Shown here: positions 52,358 to 60,665 of the stretch, one piece after another | Layout: the number at the start of each line of letters is the position of its first letter | Numbering within the stretch: position 1 is the first letter of the stretch | Assembly (NCBI GenBank): GCA_945860265.1 | Contig: CAMAQF010000007.1 | Span: forward strand, 1 to 64,000 | Source: Emticicia agri | GTDB taxonomy: Bacteria > Bacteroidota > Bacteroidia > Cytophagales > Spirosomataceae | Length of the DNA: 64,000 bases | Reading direction: 5' to 3' | Notes under the pieces: model-generated | What the model was told of the DNA's origin: nothing | The model's input: the letters and a program-made list of their open reading frames with translations, nothing else | Database searches by the model: none | Position numbers and translations under genes: made by a program

Positions 52358-54244
52358 TTACCTTCCAGCTCTCAGTTCCAACTCGGCACGCTTCAATGTA
52401 ATCAAATGACCGATTGGTTTTCCTGCACGATAAGTAATCACTCGGAGAGTAATCGGGCCATCGGGCAATGCTATTTGTTGTGAATATTTTGGCGAAAATT
52501 TGTCTGGCATCGAATCGTCAAGGGAATAGAAAATATCTACATCCGATATCTCGCTACCCAATTCGAGCATTAATTTGCCATTTTTATAACATGGTGTGAT
52601 AATAGCATCATAAACAGCTTTTGAAAAACCAAGCTCTGCAACTTCGGCACGGTCGAAATGAGCTTCCATGCGTTTACTGAAATTATCCCAGTTTTTAGCC
52701 GATTTTTGTGACCAATAAACCTCCGACAATGCCCATGCTCGTGGGTAAGTCATATATTCAGCATGACGTAAAGTTGGTGTTTGTTCACTCCAAAGATTTC
52801 CTTGGCCACCCAAAATATATTTAGCATCAACTCCGTCAGGCACTGGCTCGAAGCTATACGATTTACTTACTCGCAAACCTGCATAAATCGGTGGGTCGAT
52901 AGTGTTTTCACCTTGGTTGTAATCAATATAGGTAAAAGTAGTTGGTGTCATTACAACCTCATGTCCAAGGTGTGCCGCTTCAATTCCTCCCTTCACTCCT
53001 CTCCAACTCATTACAGTTGCATTTGGCGAAATTCCACCCTCCAAAATCTCATCCCAACCGATGAGTTTTTTACCTTTTGCTGCTAAAATTTTCTCCAATC
53101 GATTCATAAAATAGCCTTGAAGGTCTTCTACGTGACGAATACCCAATTTTTTCATCAATGCCTGACAACCAGTATCGGCCGCCCAAAAACCTTTATAACA
53201 TTCGTCGCCACCCACATGAATATATTGGTTAGGGAAAAGTGCTGCAACCTCAGTCATTACTTTATCCAAAAACTCATAAACTTTTTCATCAGAAGGATTC
53301 ATGGCATTTTCATAACGCATCTTGAATGTGCCGTTTCCGTACCAATCAGCAATATTTGCTCCTGGATTTACGAACGTATTTGGGTCTTTTTTGGTACTCA
53401 ATTCTGGATATGCGGCAATTGCCGCCATGCTATGACCTGGTACATCAATTTCAGGAACAATCGTTACATTGCGTTCTTGGGCATATTTTACAATTTCCTT
53501 GATGTCTTCTTGCGTATAAAAACCACCAACTGTTGCTTTTTCTCCTACTTTTGCAGGTTCGCGGTCGCCGAAATGTCCTGCCCTTGGAACTCTCCACGCT
53601 CCTACTTCGGTCAATTTAGGTAAAGATTTTATCTCAATTCTCCAACCTTCATCATCGGTTAAGTGCCAATGAAAAGTATTATATTTTAAGCGAGCAATAT
53701 CATCAATGTATTTTTTCACCTCAGCCTTTGTGAAGAAATTGCGGCTCACATCAAGCATAATTCCTCTCCAGCCAAAGCGTGGATAATCAGTGATTTTTAC
53801 TGCTCGAATCGCCCACGTAGCTTTTGAAACTGACTTACTTTCAATCTCTTTTGGTAAAAGTTGTAACAAAGTCTGCACTCCATAAAACAAACCGGCAGTT
53901 TGGTTAGCCGAAATAACAATGCCTTTCGGGGTCGCCTCAAAAGTATAGCCTTCTTTTCCAATCTGGGCATTTGGGGTGTCATTCAAATTGAGTTGAATCA
54001 AACCAGCTTTACCTTCTTGGGCTTTTAATGCCAAACCTGTCGGCACGCTCAATTTCTGTACCAAGATTTCGGCTATACTGCCTGCGTCAGGTTTGTTATA
54101 ACCTATGGTAGTTTTTGCAGTTAAAATAAAACTACCTACATTCTGTACTACCTCAACGGGCTGAGGAATAAGATTTAAGGGCGTATTTTGGGCATTTAGA
54201 TTTAGAAAGGTAAAACTAAGCACCGAAAAAAGAACTTTTTTCAT
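52358..54244 (-). CDS. GH20 beta-N-acetylhexosaminidase
   Basis: This 628-residue exported enzyme (signal 1-18, ending LNAQ) releases terminal GlcNAc or GalNAc from glycans such as chitin fragments or murein. A GH20b N-terminal domain covers about 20-150. The catalytic barrel shows FGWRGIMLDVSRNFF, FHWHLTDDEGWRIEI and the catalytic Asp347-Glu348 pair in HVGGDECYKGFW, then WDEILEGGISPNATVMSWRG. A chitobiase C-terminal domain fits residues 560-620. It could supply GlcNAc for the cell wall, though no uptake gene is adjacent. Confidence 0.93.
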   Translation of the reverse strand: MKKVLFSVLSFTFLNLNAQNTPLNLIPQPVEVVQNVGSFILTAKTTIGYNKPDAGSIAEILVQKLSVPTGLALKAQEGKAGLIQLNLNDTPNAQIGKEGYTFEATPKGIVISANQTAGLFYGVQTLLQLLPKEIESKSVSKATWAIRAVKITDYPRFGWRGIMLDVSRNFFTKAEVKKYIDDIARLKYNTFHWHLTDDEGWRIEIKSLPKLTEVGAWRVPRAGHFGDREPAKVGEKATVGGFYTQEDIKEIVKYAQERNVTIVPEIDVPGHSMAAIAAYPELSTKKDPNTFVNPGANIADWYGNGTFKMRYENAMNPSDEKVYEFLDKVMTEVAALFPNQYIHVGGDECYKGFWAADTGCQALMKKLGIRHVEDLQGYFMNRLEKILAAKGKKLIGWDEILEGGISPNATVMSWRGVKGGIEAAHLGHEVVMTPTTFTYIDYNQGENTIDPPIYAGLRVSKSYSFEPVPDGVDAKYILGGQGNLWSEQTPTLRHAEYMTYPRAWALSEVYWSQKSAKNWDNFSKRMEAHFDRAEVAELGFSKAVYDAIITPCYKNGKLMLELGSEISDVDIFYSLDDSMPDKFSPKYSQQIALPDGPITLRVITYRAGKPIGHLITLKRAELELRAGR

Positions 54245-54444
54245 AGAAAGAATGAAGAGTTTTGTTGAATTGAAATTGGCTGAGGTTGAATTAGATTACA
54301 ATATTAATCTAGGAAGGTTTTCTTTTCAAGTCTTTTTAAAAAATTATTTTTCAATAAGTTGATATTAAAAAAATATTTTATAATACCTTATTTTATATTT
54401 TAATGAAATAAGCGGCACTTTAATAACTAAATCAACGATAGATT

Positions 54445-54555
54445 ATGAGCGAAATTCTCGTTGTATTCAATTTTGAAACATCATCAAATACTGTCGATAC
54501 CATTTTAAAGAATACGTCTAACACCTTCAATTTTAAAGCAAAAAATCCATTATAA
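54445..54555 (+). CDS. Small ORF of doubtful reality
   Basis: The frame starts MSEILVVFNFETSSNTVD and ends FKAKNPL (36 residues). It has no recognised domain, no signal, and no promoter or ribosome-binding evidence. It is included because the surrounding gap is otherwise empty. It may be chance. Confidence 0.15.
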   Translation: MSEILVVFNFETSSNTVDTILKNTSNTFNFKAKNPL

Positions 54556-54631
54556 TTCCCCAAAAACGCAAAAAATTAAAATCATTCTTTACTTTTTTTA
54601 GACATTTATTTCTTAGGTTTTCAAAAACAAG

Positions 54632-54639
54632 TATCTTTG
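54632..54639 (+). promoter_or_regulatory. -7 promoter element of mraY
   Basis: TATCTTTG matches TAnnTTTG and ends 30 bases before the ATG at 54670. No clean -33 element is visible. Confidence 0.4.
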
Positions 54640-54669
54640 CCAGTACTTTCCTGTAAATTCTAATGTCTT

Positions 54670-55890
54670 ATGCTTTATTACCTGTTTACTTATCTTGACA
54701 AAGCTTTCAATTTCCCTGGAGCGGGTGTGTTTCAGTACATTACTTTCCGTGCAATGGGAGCTATCGTTTTATCATTATTGATTGCCTCAATCTTCGGAAA
54801 ACGTATCATTCTTTTACTACAAAATCTTCAAATCGGAGAATCAATCCGTGACCTTGGTTTACAAGGACAAATGCAAAAAAAAGGAACACCAACGATGGGC
54901 GGCTTCATTATTTTGGCATCTTTGATGATTCCTGTATTGCTCTTTGCTAAACTCGACAACGTTTATATTGTCTTGTTGATAATAGCTACTTTGTGGACTT
55001 GTGGTATTGGCTTCGCCGACGATTATATCAAGGTTTTCAAGAAAGATAAAGAGGGCTTAAAAGGTCGATTTAAAATTATTGGTCAAGTAGGCTTGGGAAT
55101 AATTGTAGGTCTGACACTCTATTTTAATGATTACGTAAAAATCAGAGTTTACGAAAAGGGTAAAATTGCAAGTTCAATCGGTGAAATTCAAAAATACACC
55201 GATGTTCATTCTTTGACTACAACAGTTCCTTTTTTCAAGAATAACGAGATTGATTATCAAATGTTTGGTAGTTTTTTACCGGAAAGTCTGGCTTGGTTGC
55301 CTTACGTTTTGGTAGTAATTTTTATCATTACGGCAGTTTCAAATGGAGCTAATATCACCGATGGAATTGATGGTTTAGCCGCAGGAACTTCCGCAATTAT
55401 TGGTATAACTTTAGCAGTTTTTGCTTATTTATCGGGAAATAAGGTTTTTGCTCAGTACCTAAATCTTATGATGATCCCGAATTCGGGAGAAGTAGTAATC
55501 TTCTGTGCAGCCTTTGTCGGAGCATGTATTGGCTTCCTCTGGTACAATGCTTATCCTGCTCAAGTTTTCATGGGCGACACAGGTAGCTTGATGCTTGGAA
55601 GCGTGATTGCGGTATTGGCTTTGGCACTTAGAAAAGAATTATTGATACCTGTAATGTGCGGAATTTTCTTGATTGAAAACCTATCAGTGATTTTGCAGGT
55701 AAGTTATTTTAAATATCAACGTCGTCGAAAAGGCTTAGAGTTTGCCCAACAAAATCGTTTATTCTTGATGTCGCCTTTGCATCATCATTATCAGAAAAAA
55801 GGCTATCACGAAGCCAAAATTGTTACTCGTTTCTGGATTATCGGTATCGTGTTGGCAGTGGCTTGTTTGGTAACTTTGAAGTTGAGATAA
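54670..55890 (+). CDS. mraY: Phospho-N-acetylmuramoyl-pentapeptide transferase
   Basis: The 406-residue polytopic membrane enzyme makes lipid I from UDP-MurNAc-pentapeptide and undecaprenyl phosphate. It has about ten hydrophobic helices, [17 protein letters not shown] (66-82), the catalytic FADDYIK with Asp117-Asp118, [23 protein letters not shown], and [19 protein letters not shown] near the end. The sequence is complete. Bacterial mraY normally lies in a dcw cluster between murF and murD, but here it stands alone and its downstream neighbours are unrelated. Confidence 0.95.
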   Translation: MLYYLFTYLDKAFNFPGAGVFQYITFRAMGAIVLSLLIASIFGKRIILLLQNLQIGESIRDLGLQGQMQKKGTPTMGGFIILASLMIPVLLFAKLDNVYIVLLIIATLWTCGIGFADDYIKVFKKDKEGLKGRFKIIGQVGLGIIVGLTLYFNDYVKIRVYEKGKIASSIGEIQKYTDVHSLTTTVPFFKNNEIDYQMFGSFLPESLAWLPYVLVVIFIITAVSNGANITDGIDGLAAGTSAIIGITLAVFAYLSGNKVFAQYLNLMMIPNSGEVVIFCAAFVGACIGFLWYNAYPAQVFMGDTGSLMLGSVIAVLALALRKELLIPVMCGIFLIENLSVILQVSYFKYQRRRKGLEFAQQNRLFLMSPLHHHYQKKGYHEAKIVTRFWIIGIVLAVACLVTLKLR

Positions 55891-55964
55891 TTTTTAAAAG
55901 TCATTGGCCAGGTATCTACAAGTTGACCTTAATTAAATACCTTTTTTAGCCAATTACGACACAG

Positions 55965-56002
55965 AACTTCTTCTATGATATTGTACATAGAAGAAGTTTT
56001 TT
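55965..56002 (+). terminator. Terminator after mraY
   Basis: A perfect 13-bp stem (AACTTCTTCTATG with CATAGAAGAAGTT) and an 8-base loop are followed by TTTTTG. The first possible ATG of the downstream frame (55975) lies inside it, so that longer start is ruled out. Confidence 0.85.
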
Positions 56003-56044
56003 GCTTTAAGCCTTCATTATTTTACTCATACTACATTTTATTCT

Positions 56045-56052
56045 TACCTTTG
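56045..56052 (+). promoter_or_regulatory. -7 promoter element of the YciI-like gene
   Basis: TACCTTTG matches TAnnTTTG and ends 33 bases before the ATG at 56086. It confirms that transcription starts after the mraY terminator and supports the later start. Confidence 0.4.
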
Positions 56053-56085
56053 AAAAGTAGATTTTTAATCAAAACTTTCGTAATA

Positions 56086-56595
56086 ATGATAAAACGTCAA
56101 ACCTTCATCAAAATATTTTTATTTGTTGCCATTGCCTCGGTTTCATATAGTTGTTTAGTTCCTGAGAAAAAGCGGTTGGCACAAATCGATATAACCGAAG
56201 TTGGCTTTGGTATTGATAGTCTTTTGGCTGTACAATTAGGTGCTGATGAATATGGTATGAAAACCTACGTGTTGGCTCTATTGAAACAAGGTCCACGCCG
56301 ATTGATGATTGATTCAGTGACGGCCACAAATTTACAAAAAGCACACCTAGCCAACATTACACGCTTAGCCGATGAGGGTAAATTAGTTATTGCGGGTCCA
56401 TTTATGGACAATACTGACTTGAAAGGAGTCTATATTTTTGACGTAAAAGCAATTGAAGAAGCCCAAAAACTTTGTGAAACTGACCCCGCAATTAAAGCAG
56501 GTTCACTGATGATGGAATTGCACCCGTGGTATGGTTCGGCTGCGATTATGCAAATTCCTGTTATTCATAACAAAATCGTTAAAAAACAGCCGTGA
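56086..56595 (+). CDS. YciI-like lipoprotein
   Basis: From the ATG at 56086 this gives 169 residues starting MIKRQTFIKIFLFVAIASVSYSC, a lipobox with Cys23. A YciI-like domain covers about 55-150 (MKTYVLALLKQGPRRLMIDSVTATNLQKAHLANITRLADEGKLVIAGPFMDNTDLKGVYIFDVKAIEEAQKLCETDPAIKAG). The family has ferredoxin-like fold and unknown activity. A longer frame to 55975 enters the mraY terminator. Its stop overlaps the amidase start (GTGA), so the two are translationally coupled. Confidence 0.8.
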   Translation: MIKRQTFIKIFLFVAIASVSYSCLVPEKKRLAQIDITEVGFGIDSLLAVQLGADEYGMKTYVLALLKQGPRRLMIDSVTATNLQKAHLANITRLADEGKLVIAGPFMDNTDLKGVYIFDVKAIEEAQKLCETDPAIKAGSLMMELHPWYGSAAIMQIPVIHNKIVKKQP

Positions 56596-57239
56596 AAAAA
56601 TCGATTATAGTTTTATTACTACTTATGGCATACCAATCATTTAGTCAAAAACTAAAGATTGTTGAAAAACCAATCGTCTGGGATTCTACTCGCATAGCTT
56701 TATCGGTAGAATATCTAAAACAGCGACATGGAATCGTGCAAACTCAACCAACTATTCAACCCAAAATGGTTGTGGTGCATTGGACGGCCATTCCAACATT
56801 CGATAAATCGTTCTTTGTCTTTAATTCTTCAATATTACCAAACGCCCGCAAAGAACTACAAAATGCCAGTCAACTCAATGTTTCGGCACATTATCTGATT
56901 GATAGAGATGGAACGGTTTATCATTTGATGCCCGATACGCTTTTGGCTCGCCACGTAATTGGACTCAACTATTGTGCAATCGGAATTGAAAATGTAGGGG
57001 ATGGTGATAAAAATCCATTAACAACAGAACAATTTAGAGCCAACTACCTATTAATCAAACAATTACAGAAGAAATATAAATTAGAATATCTCATCGGGCA
57101 TCATGAATACATAAAATTTAAAGGTTCAAAAATCTGGAAAGAAACTGACCCGAAATATCAGACTGTAAAATCTGACCCCGGCGATGAATTTATGAATAAA
57201 TTGAGACAGAAATTTAAAAAACTTCGGAAAGAAATATGA
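56592..57239 (+). CDS. N-acetylmuramoyl-L-alanine amidase (amidase_2 type)
   Basis: The 215-residue exported protein (signal ending YQSFSQ) cleaves the bond between MurNAc and the peptide stem. Zinc ligands are His63 in VVHWTAIPT, probably His170 or His171 in LIGHHEY, and an acidic residue in KSDPGDEF (Asp195/Asp198). VSAHYLIDRDGTVYHLMPD and HVIGLNYCAIGIENVG are typical. It starts at GTG in a four-base overlap with the YciI-like gene, whose role may therefore also concern the envelope. It could recycle or remodel murein. Confidence 0.85.
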   Translation: MKKSIIVLLLLMAYQSFSQKLKIVEKPIVWDSTRIALSVEYLKQRHGIVQTQPTIQPKMVVVHWTAIPTFDKSFFVFNSSILPNARKELQNASQLNVSAHYLIDRDGTVYHLMPDTLLARHVIGLNYCAIGIENVGDGDKNPLTTEQFRANYLLIKQLQKKYKLEYLIGHHEYIKFKGSKIWKETDPKYQTVKSDPGDEFMNKLRQKFKKLRKEI

Positions 57240-57551
57240 ACAAAGGCAGTTAATTTATAGCCTATCTAACATTTTGATTTTGGTTAAAAAATCAAATGAA
57301 TATAAGACGATTTGAGGACTGATACGAAAATAATATACAAAAATATATTAATTAATTTGCTGATAATCAAGCTTTTATCTTGTATCTTTTGTTTATGTAA
57401 TAAAATACAACTTGACCTTACAAGCTCTCATTATTGAGGCTTACCTTCAAGATTTCTAAAAGCAGCATTTGAATAACTTCCAAACAACAGTTAACCGAAA
57501 ACCTACCAATTCAACTTACTCCAAAAGTAATTTAATACAATACACAAAAAT
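57240..57551. other. AT-rich intergenic region
   Basis: This 312-base gap contains near-matches to the -7 element (TATCTTTTG around 57384) but no full one. I saw no ORF, repeat or hairpin of note. Confidence 0.5.
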
Positions 57552-58739
57552 ATGAAATTAAAAAATCTCACAATCTCTCCCGAAGCCTCGCTCCGCAATA
57601 TTGGCTGGAATTGGATGCTCGGCGAAGATACTTTGCCATATATTACCAACGAAATGGTAGTCGTTTCGGAAACCGAAGCAGAAAAATATTTCGATGCGGC
57701 AAATGAGCTTTACGAAATGTATATCGCAGCCGCTCAACATGTAATTGATAACGAGCGTTATGCAGAACTCGGTATTCCCGTGAACTTGATTGAATTGATT
57801 GAAGAATCTTGGGAAAACGATGCCAATTGGCACATTTATGGTCGCTTCGATATAAGTGGTGGCATTGATGGAAAACCTATAAAATTGATAGAATTTAATG
57901 CCGATACTGCCACTTGTATTCCCGAAACGGCCGTTGTGCAGTGGGCTTCGTTGAAAGCAAATTATCTGGATGAAAGCCAACAATTCAATACTTTGTATGA
58001 AACTTTCGTAGAAAAATTCAGGGAATTGCACCTACAGAATCCGAGTTTTGAAAAAACCTTGTTGATTTCGACAATGAAAGGTTTTCCTGAAGACGAAACC
58101 AATATGCAAGTTTTGGGCGAGGCAGCCAAAGAAGCTGGTTTTAAGGTAGTATTTGATTTTATCGAAAATGTGGAATTTTCGGCCAATGAAGGAATCTTTA
58201 AGCAAAACCCAGAAAATGGAAATTTTATGAAATATGATTTTTGGTTTAAGCTCATCCCGTGGGAATACATTGGTTGGGACGAACCAGAATTAGCCCAGAT
58301 GTTAACCGAAATATCAAAAAACAAAAAAGCAGTTATCTTAAACCCTGCTTATACGCTACTTTTTCAGTCGAAAGCAATTTTGAAGGTTTTGTGGGAATTA
58401 TATCCAAATCACCCTTTACTTTTAGAAACAAGTTACCAATCTATTTTAGGCAAAACTTGTGTAGAAAAAGTATTATTTGGCCGTGAAGGTGCAAATGTCC
58501 GCATTATTACACCATCAGGCACAACCGAAACCTCGACCGAAGGAGAATATTTTGAGCAGAAAACTGTTTTTCAAGAATACACCGAATTTATAAAAGATAC
58601 TGCTGGGAATTCTCGGGAGGCGTTCCACTATCAAGCAGGCGTGTTTTTTGTCGGCGAAGCCTGCGGATTGGGCTTCCGAAGAGGTGGAAAGATTTTGGAT
58701 AATAAAGCTCAATTTTGTGGACATTTGATTGAAGGTTAA
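57552..58739 (+). CDS. Glutathionylspermidine synthase-like ATP-grasp protein
   Basis: The 395-residue protein matches the synthetase domain of glutathionylspermidine synthase: LRNIGWNWMLGEDTLPYI, WHIYGRFDISGGIDGKPIKLIEFNADTATCIPETAVVQW, NPAYTLLFQSKAILKVLW and a final CGLGFRRGGKILDNKAQFCGHLI. The ATP-grasp fold makes an amide bond between a carboxylate and an amine. No amidase domain is fused and no glutathione genes are near, so the true substrates are unknown. Homologues elsewhere cluster with membrane proteins of unknown function. Confidence 0.85.
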   Translation: MKLKNLTISPEASLRNIGWNWMLGEDTLPYITNEMVVVSETEAEKYFDAANELYEMYIAAAQHVIDNERYAELGIPVNLIELIEESWENDANWHIYGRFDISGGIDGKPIKLIEFNADTATCIPETAVVQWASLKANYLDESQQFNTLYETFVEKFRELHLQNPSFEKTLLISTMKGFPEDETNMQVLGEAAKEAGFKVVFDFIENVEFSANEGIFKQNPENGNFMKYDFWFKLIPWEYIGWDEPELAQMLTEISKNKKAVILNPAYTLLFQSKAILKVLWELYPNHPLLLETSYQSILGKTCVEKVLFGREGANVRIITPSGTTETSTEGEYFEQKTVFQEYTEFIKDTAGNSREAFHYQAGVFFVGEACGLGFRRGGKILDNKAQFCGHLIEG

Positions 58740-58750
58740 ACAATCAAAAA

Positions 58751-58999
58751 CTATTGAATATTCCATTTTTGAGCAATTTTTAGACGAACTAAATCATCTG
58801 ATAATGTCTCGTTTACTTGACCTTGCTTGATAGCTTGTTGCGTTCGTTCAAGTTCATTTTGAGTTAAACCATCGAGTATATCTCCTTTGATGGGTAAAAG
58901 TCCAACAATGCTATCATAGAGTTCACGCAAATATTCTTTATTATCAATCGTATCAATTAATTGATGAAAAGCAGGTTTCAACTGTGCATCCGTAAGCAT
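58751..58999 (-). CDS. Antitoxin-like small protein, orphan
   Basis: The 82-residue product (MLTDAQLKPAFHQLIDTI at its start; LERTQQAIKQGQVNETLSDDLVRLKIAQKWNIQ at its end) looks like the small helical antitoxins that precede RelE/ParE toxins, which often end in a VxxxEVxxKxxKW-type tail. No toxin follows on its strand: the gene ends 11 bases from the 3' end of the opposite glutathionylspermidine synthase-like gene. It may be a solitary antitoxin, or unrelated to such systems. Confidence 0.5.
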   Translation of the reverse strand: MLTDAQLKPAFHQLIDTIDNKEYLRELYDSIVGLLPIKGDILDGLTQNELERTQQAIKQGQVNETLSDDLVRLKIAQKWNIQ

Positions 59000-59047
59000 A
59001 TTTTATTTATGTTTTGAAACAAATATAAAAAATCATTTCAAATTTTC

Positions 59048-59263
59048 ATGGAAAAAGAAGATTTCAAATTTATTTATCTTGAAAACTGAAACGCATGGCG
59101 AATTTGGTTGAAAGAAAACCACGTTTCTGAAAAGAATATTTGGTTAAAAATCTATAAAAAGAAAAGCCAGACACCCAGCGTTTATTATGATGAAGAAGTT
59201 GATGAAGCTCTTTGTTTTGGATGGGTGGATAGCTCAATTGAGAAAGAAAAATGGATAATTTAA
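59048..59263 (+). pseudogene. Broken YdeI/OmpD-associated family gene
   Basis: The frame from ATG at 59048 reads MEKEDFKFIYLEN, a TGA (59087-59089), then NAWRIWLKENHVSEKNIWL, IYKKKSQTPSVYYDEEVDEALCFGWVDSSIE. The second part is the conserved start of YdeI family proteins (WLxxNHxxxxxxWLxxYKK, YDExVxEALCFGWID). The TGA replaces what is probably CGA (Arg), and the frame ends at 59263 at about one third of the usual length. The 3' part has been lost at a simple inverted repeat. Confidence 0.75.
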
Positions 59264-59309
59264 ACTTTAAAGGCTGATAATCAGCATTTTAGTATTTTCA
59301 ATTATCCAT
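59250..59309. repeat. Inverted repeat at the break of the YdeI fragment
   Basis: AATGGATAATT (59250-59260) is a perfect inverted match to AATTATCCATT (59299-59309), with the near-palindrome GCTGATAATCAGC between. Simple TGGATAAT-type repeats are frequent in these genomes. This one coincides with the truncation point of the pseudogene. Confidence 0.45.
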
Positions 59310-59328
59310 TCTCAATTATTCCTTAGAT

Positions 59329-60090
59329 TTAGAATGCCTTCGCAATATTCGTAAATTCTCTTGATTTCAACGATGCTCCACCAACTAAGCCGCCATCAAC
59401 ATCTGGACAAGCGAAAAGCTCTTGAGCATTCGCTCCGTTTACGCTTCCACCATAAAGAATAGAAATTTCGTCCGCTACTTCTTGACCATATTTTGATGCC
59501 AAATGGTCTCTTAAAACTTTGTGCATTTCTTGTGCTTGGTCGTTTGAAGCAGTAACTCCTGTACCAATTGCCCAAATTGGCTCATAAGCAATTACCGTTT
59601 TCTGTAAATCTTCCGCCGAAAGATGGAAAAGGCTATTAGTGATTTGTCCACGAACGAAGTCGAAGTGAATGCCTTCGTTGCGTTGCTCTAAAGTTTCGCC
59701 ACAACAGAAGATTGGTGTAAGTCCACCTTCCAGAGTTGCATTAACTTTTTCAGCCAAAAACGCATCAGACTCAGCGAAATACTGACGACGCTCGCTATGA
59801 CCAATAATTACGTGACCAACACCAACTGATTTCAACATCGGAATCGAAACTTCACCTGTATATGCACCTGAAGCCTTTGGAAAACAGTTTTGAGCTCCCA
59901 ACGAAATTTTATCAGTATCAATCAATTTTCCAAAAGTACTCAAATAAGGGAAAGGTACACAAAGTACAACCACTACATTTGGGTTTACAACTTCGTCTTT
60001 TACCATATTTACGACTTCCGAAAGCAATATTTGACCTTCTTCAAAAGTTTTGTTCATTTTCCAGTTACCAGCGGCGATTTTTTTTCTCAT
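59329..60090 (-). CDS. tpiA: Triosephosphate isomerase
   Basis: The 253-residue enzyme interconverts dihydroxyacetone phosphate and glyceraldehyde 3-phosphate. Catalytic residues are Asn9 and Lys11 (GNWKMNK), His98 (IGHSERR) and Glu170 (YEPIWAIGTG), and the phosphate loop is ILYGGSVNGAN. The length is normal and the start is clear. It has a near-perfect Bacteroidota promoter upstream. Confidence 0.97.
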   Translation of the reverse strand: MRKKIAAGNWKMNKTFEEGQILLSEVVNMVKDEVVNPNVVVVLCVPFPYLSTFGKLIDTDKISLGAQNCFPKASGAYTGEVSIPMLKSVGVGHVIIGHSERRQYFAESDAFLAEKVNATLEGGLTPIFCCGETLEQRNEGIHFDFVRGQITNSLFHLSAEDLQKTVIAYEPIWAIGTGVTASNDQAQEMHKVLRDHLASKYGQEVADEISILYGGSVNGANAQELFACPDVDGGLVGGASLKSREFTNIAKAF

Positions 60091-60117
60091 TTTCTTAGAA
60101 TCTTTGTTTTAAAAGCC

Positions 60118-60149
60118 CAAAGATACCGTTTTTTTGGTTTTGTGGCAAA
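60118..60149 (-). promoter_or_regulatory. tpiA promoter (-33 and -7 elements)
   Basis: On the minus strand TTTG (60149-60146) is followed by a 20-base spacer and TATCTTTG (60125-60118), fitting the Bacteroidota consensus TTTG-N19-21-TAnnTTTG. The -7 element ends 27 bases before the tpiA ATG. Confidence 0.75.
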
Positions 60150-60171
60150 CTGGAATTATAGAACAATTTTT

Positions 60172-60651
60172 TTAATTATATTGTAACCAAACCTCCATGG
60201 CCACATCGGCACGCTCATAGGGCGACATAAAATTTTCGATACGAACAAAACCTAATTTCGCATAAAGTGTCAGTGCAGGCGTAAGGCTCGAATTAGTTTC
60301 GAGATATACTCTTTTTGCTTTAAACTCCCGGGCTTTTTGAATAGCAGCTTCACCAATCAGTCTGCCGATTCCTAAACCACGAGCTGCTTCAATTACACCC
60401 ATTTTACAAAGTTCGTAGGCATCATTACCCATTGGTTTTAGGGCTGAAGTACCAAGATACTCCTCACCCCTACGTGCCAAAAGTACGGCTCCGCCAGTTG
60501 CTAAAAAATATATTTCGGGGTCTTCAAGTGAGGTTAAATCACCTTTTTCTACTTTAAAATATTTTTCAATCCACTCATAATTGATTTGCTTAAAAGCCAA
60601 CTTTTGGGCTTCATTATGTGGGTCAAGTTCGATAATTTCTATTTTATGCAT
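60172..60651 (-). CDS. GNAT family N-acetyltransferase
   Basis: The 159-residue protein carries the acetyl-CoA-binding GNAT core: AYELCKMGVIEAARGLGIGRLIGEAAIQKAREFKAKRVYLETNSSLTPALTLYAKLGF, with the RGLGIG pyrophosphate loop. The substrate is unknown. It lies 14 bases after the PLP decarboxylase gene on the same strand and is probably co-transcribed with it, so the acceptor could be an amine. Confidence 0.88.
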   Translation of the reverse strand: MHKIEIIELDPHNEAQKLAFKQINYEWIEKYFKVEKGDLTSLEDPEIYFLATGGAVLLARRGEEYLGTSALKPMGNDAYELCKMGVIEAARGLGIGRLIGEAAIQKAREFKAKRVYLETNSSLTPALTLYAKLGFVRIENFMSPYERADVAMEVWLQYN

Positions 60652-60665
60652 GTTTTTACGGCGTT

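Larger units (their letters stand above)
54245..54669. other. Intergenic region before mraY
   Basis: This 425-base AT-rich gap contains a weak 36-residue ORF (54445-54555) and the mraY -7 element. No repeat or RNA gene was recognised. Confidence 0.5.

Noticed and set aside
55975-56085. Longer N-terminus for the YciI-like lipoprotein
   Set aside because: It begins inside the mraY terminator and upstream of the -7 element, and it destroys the lipobox signal.
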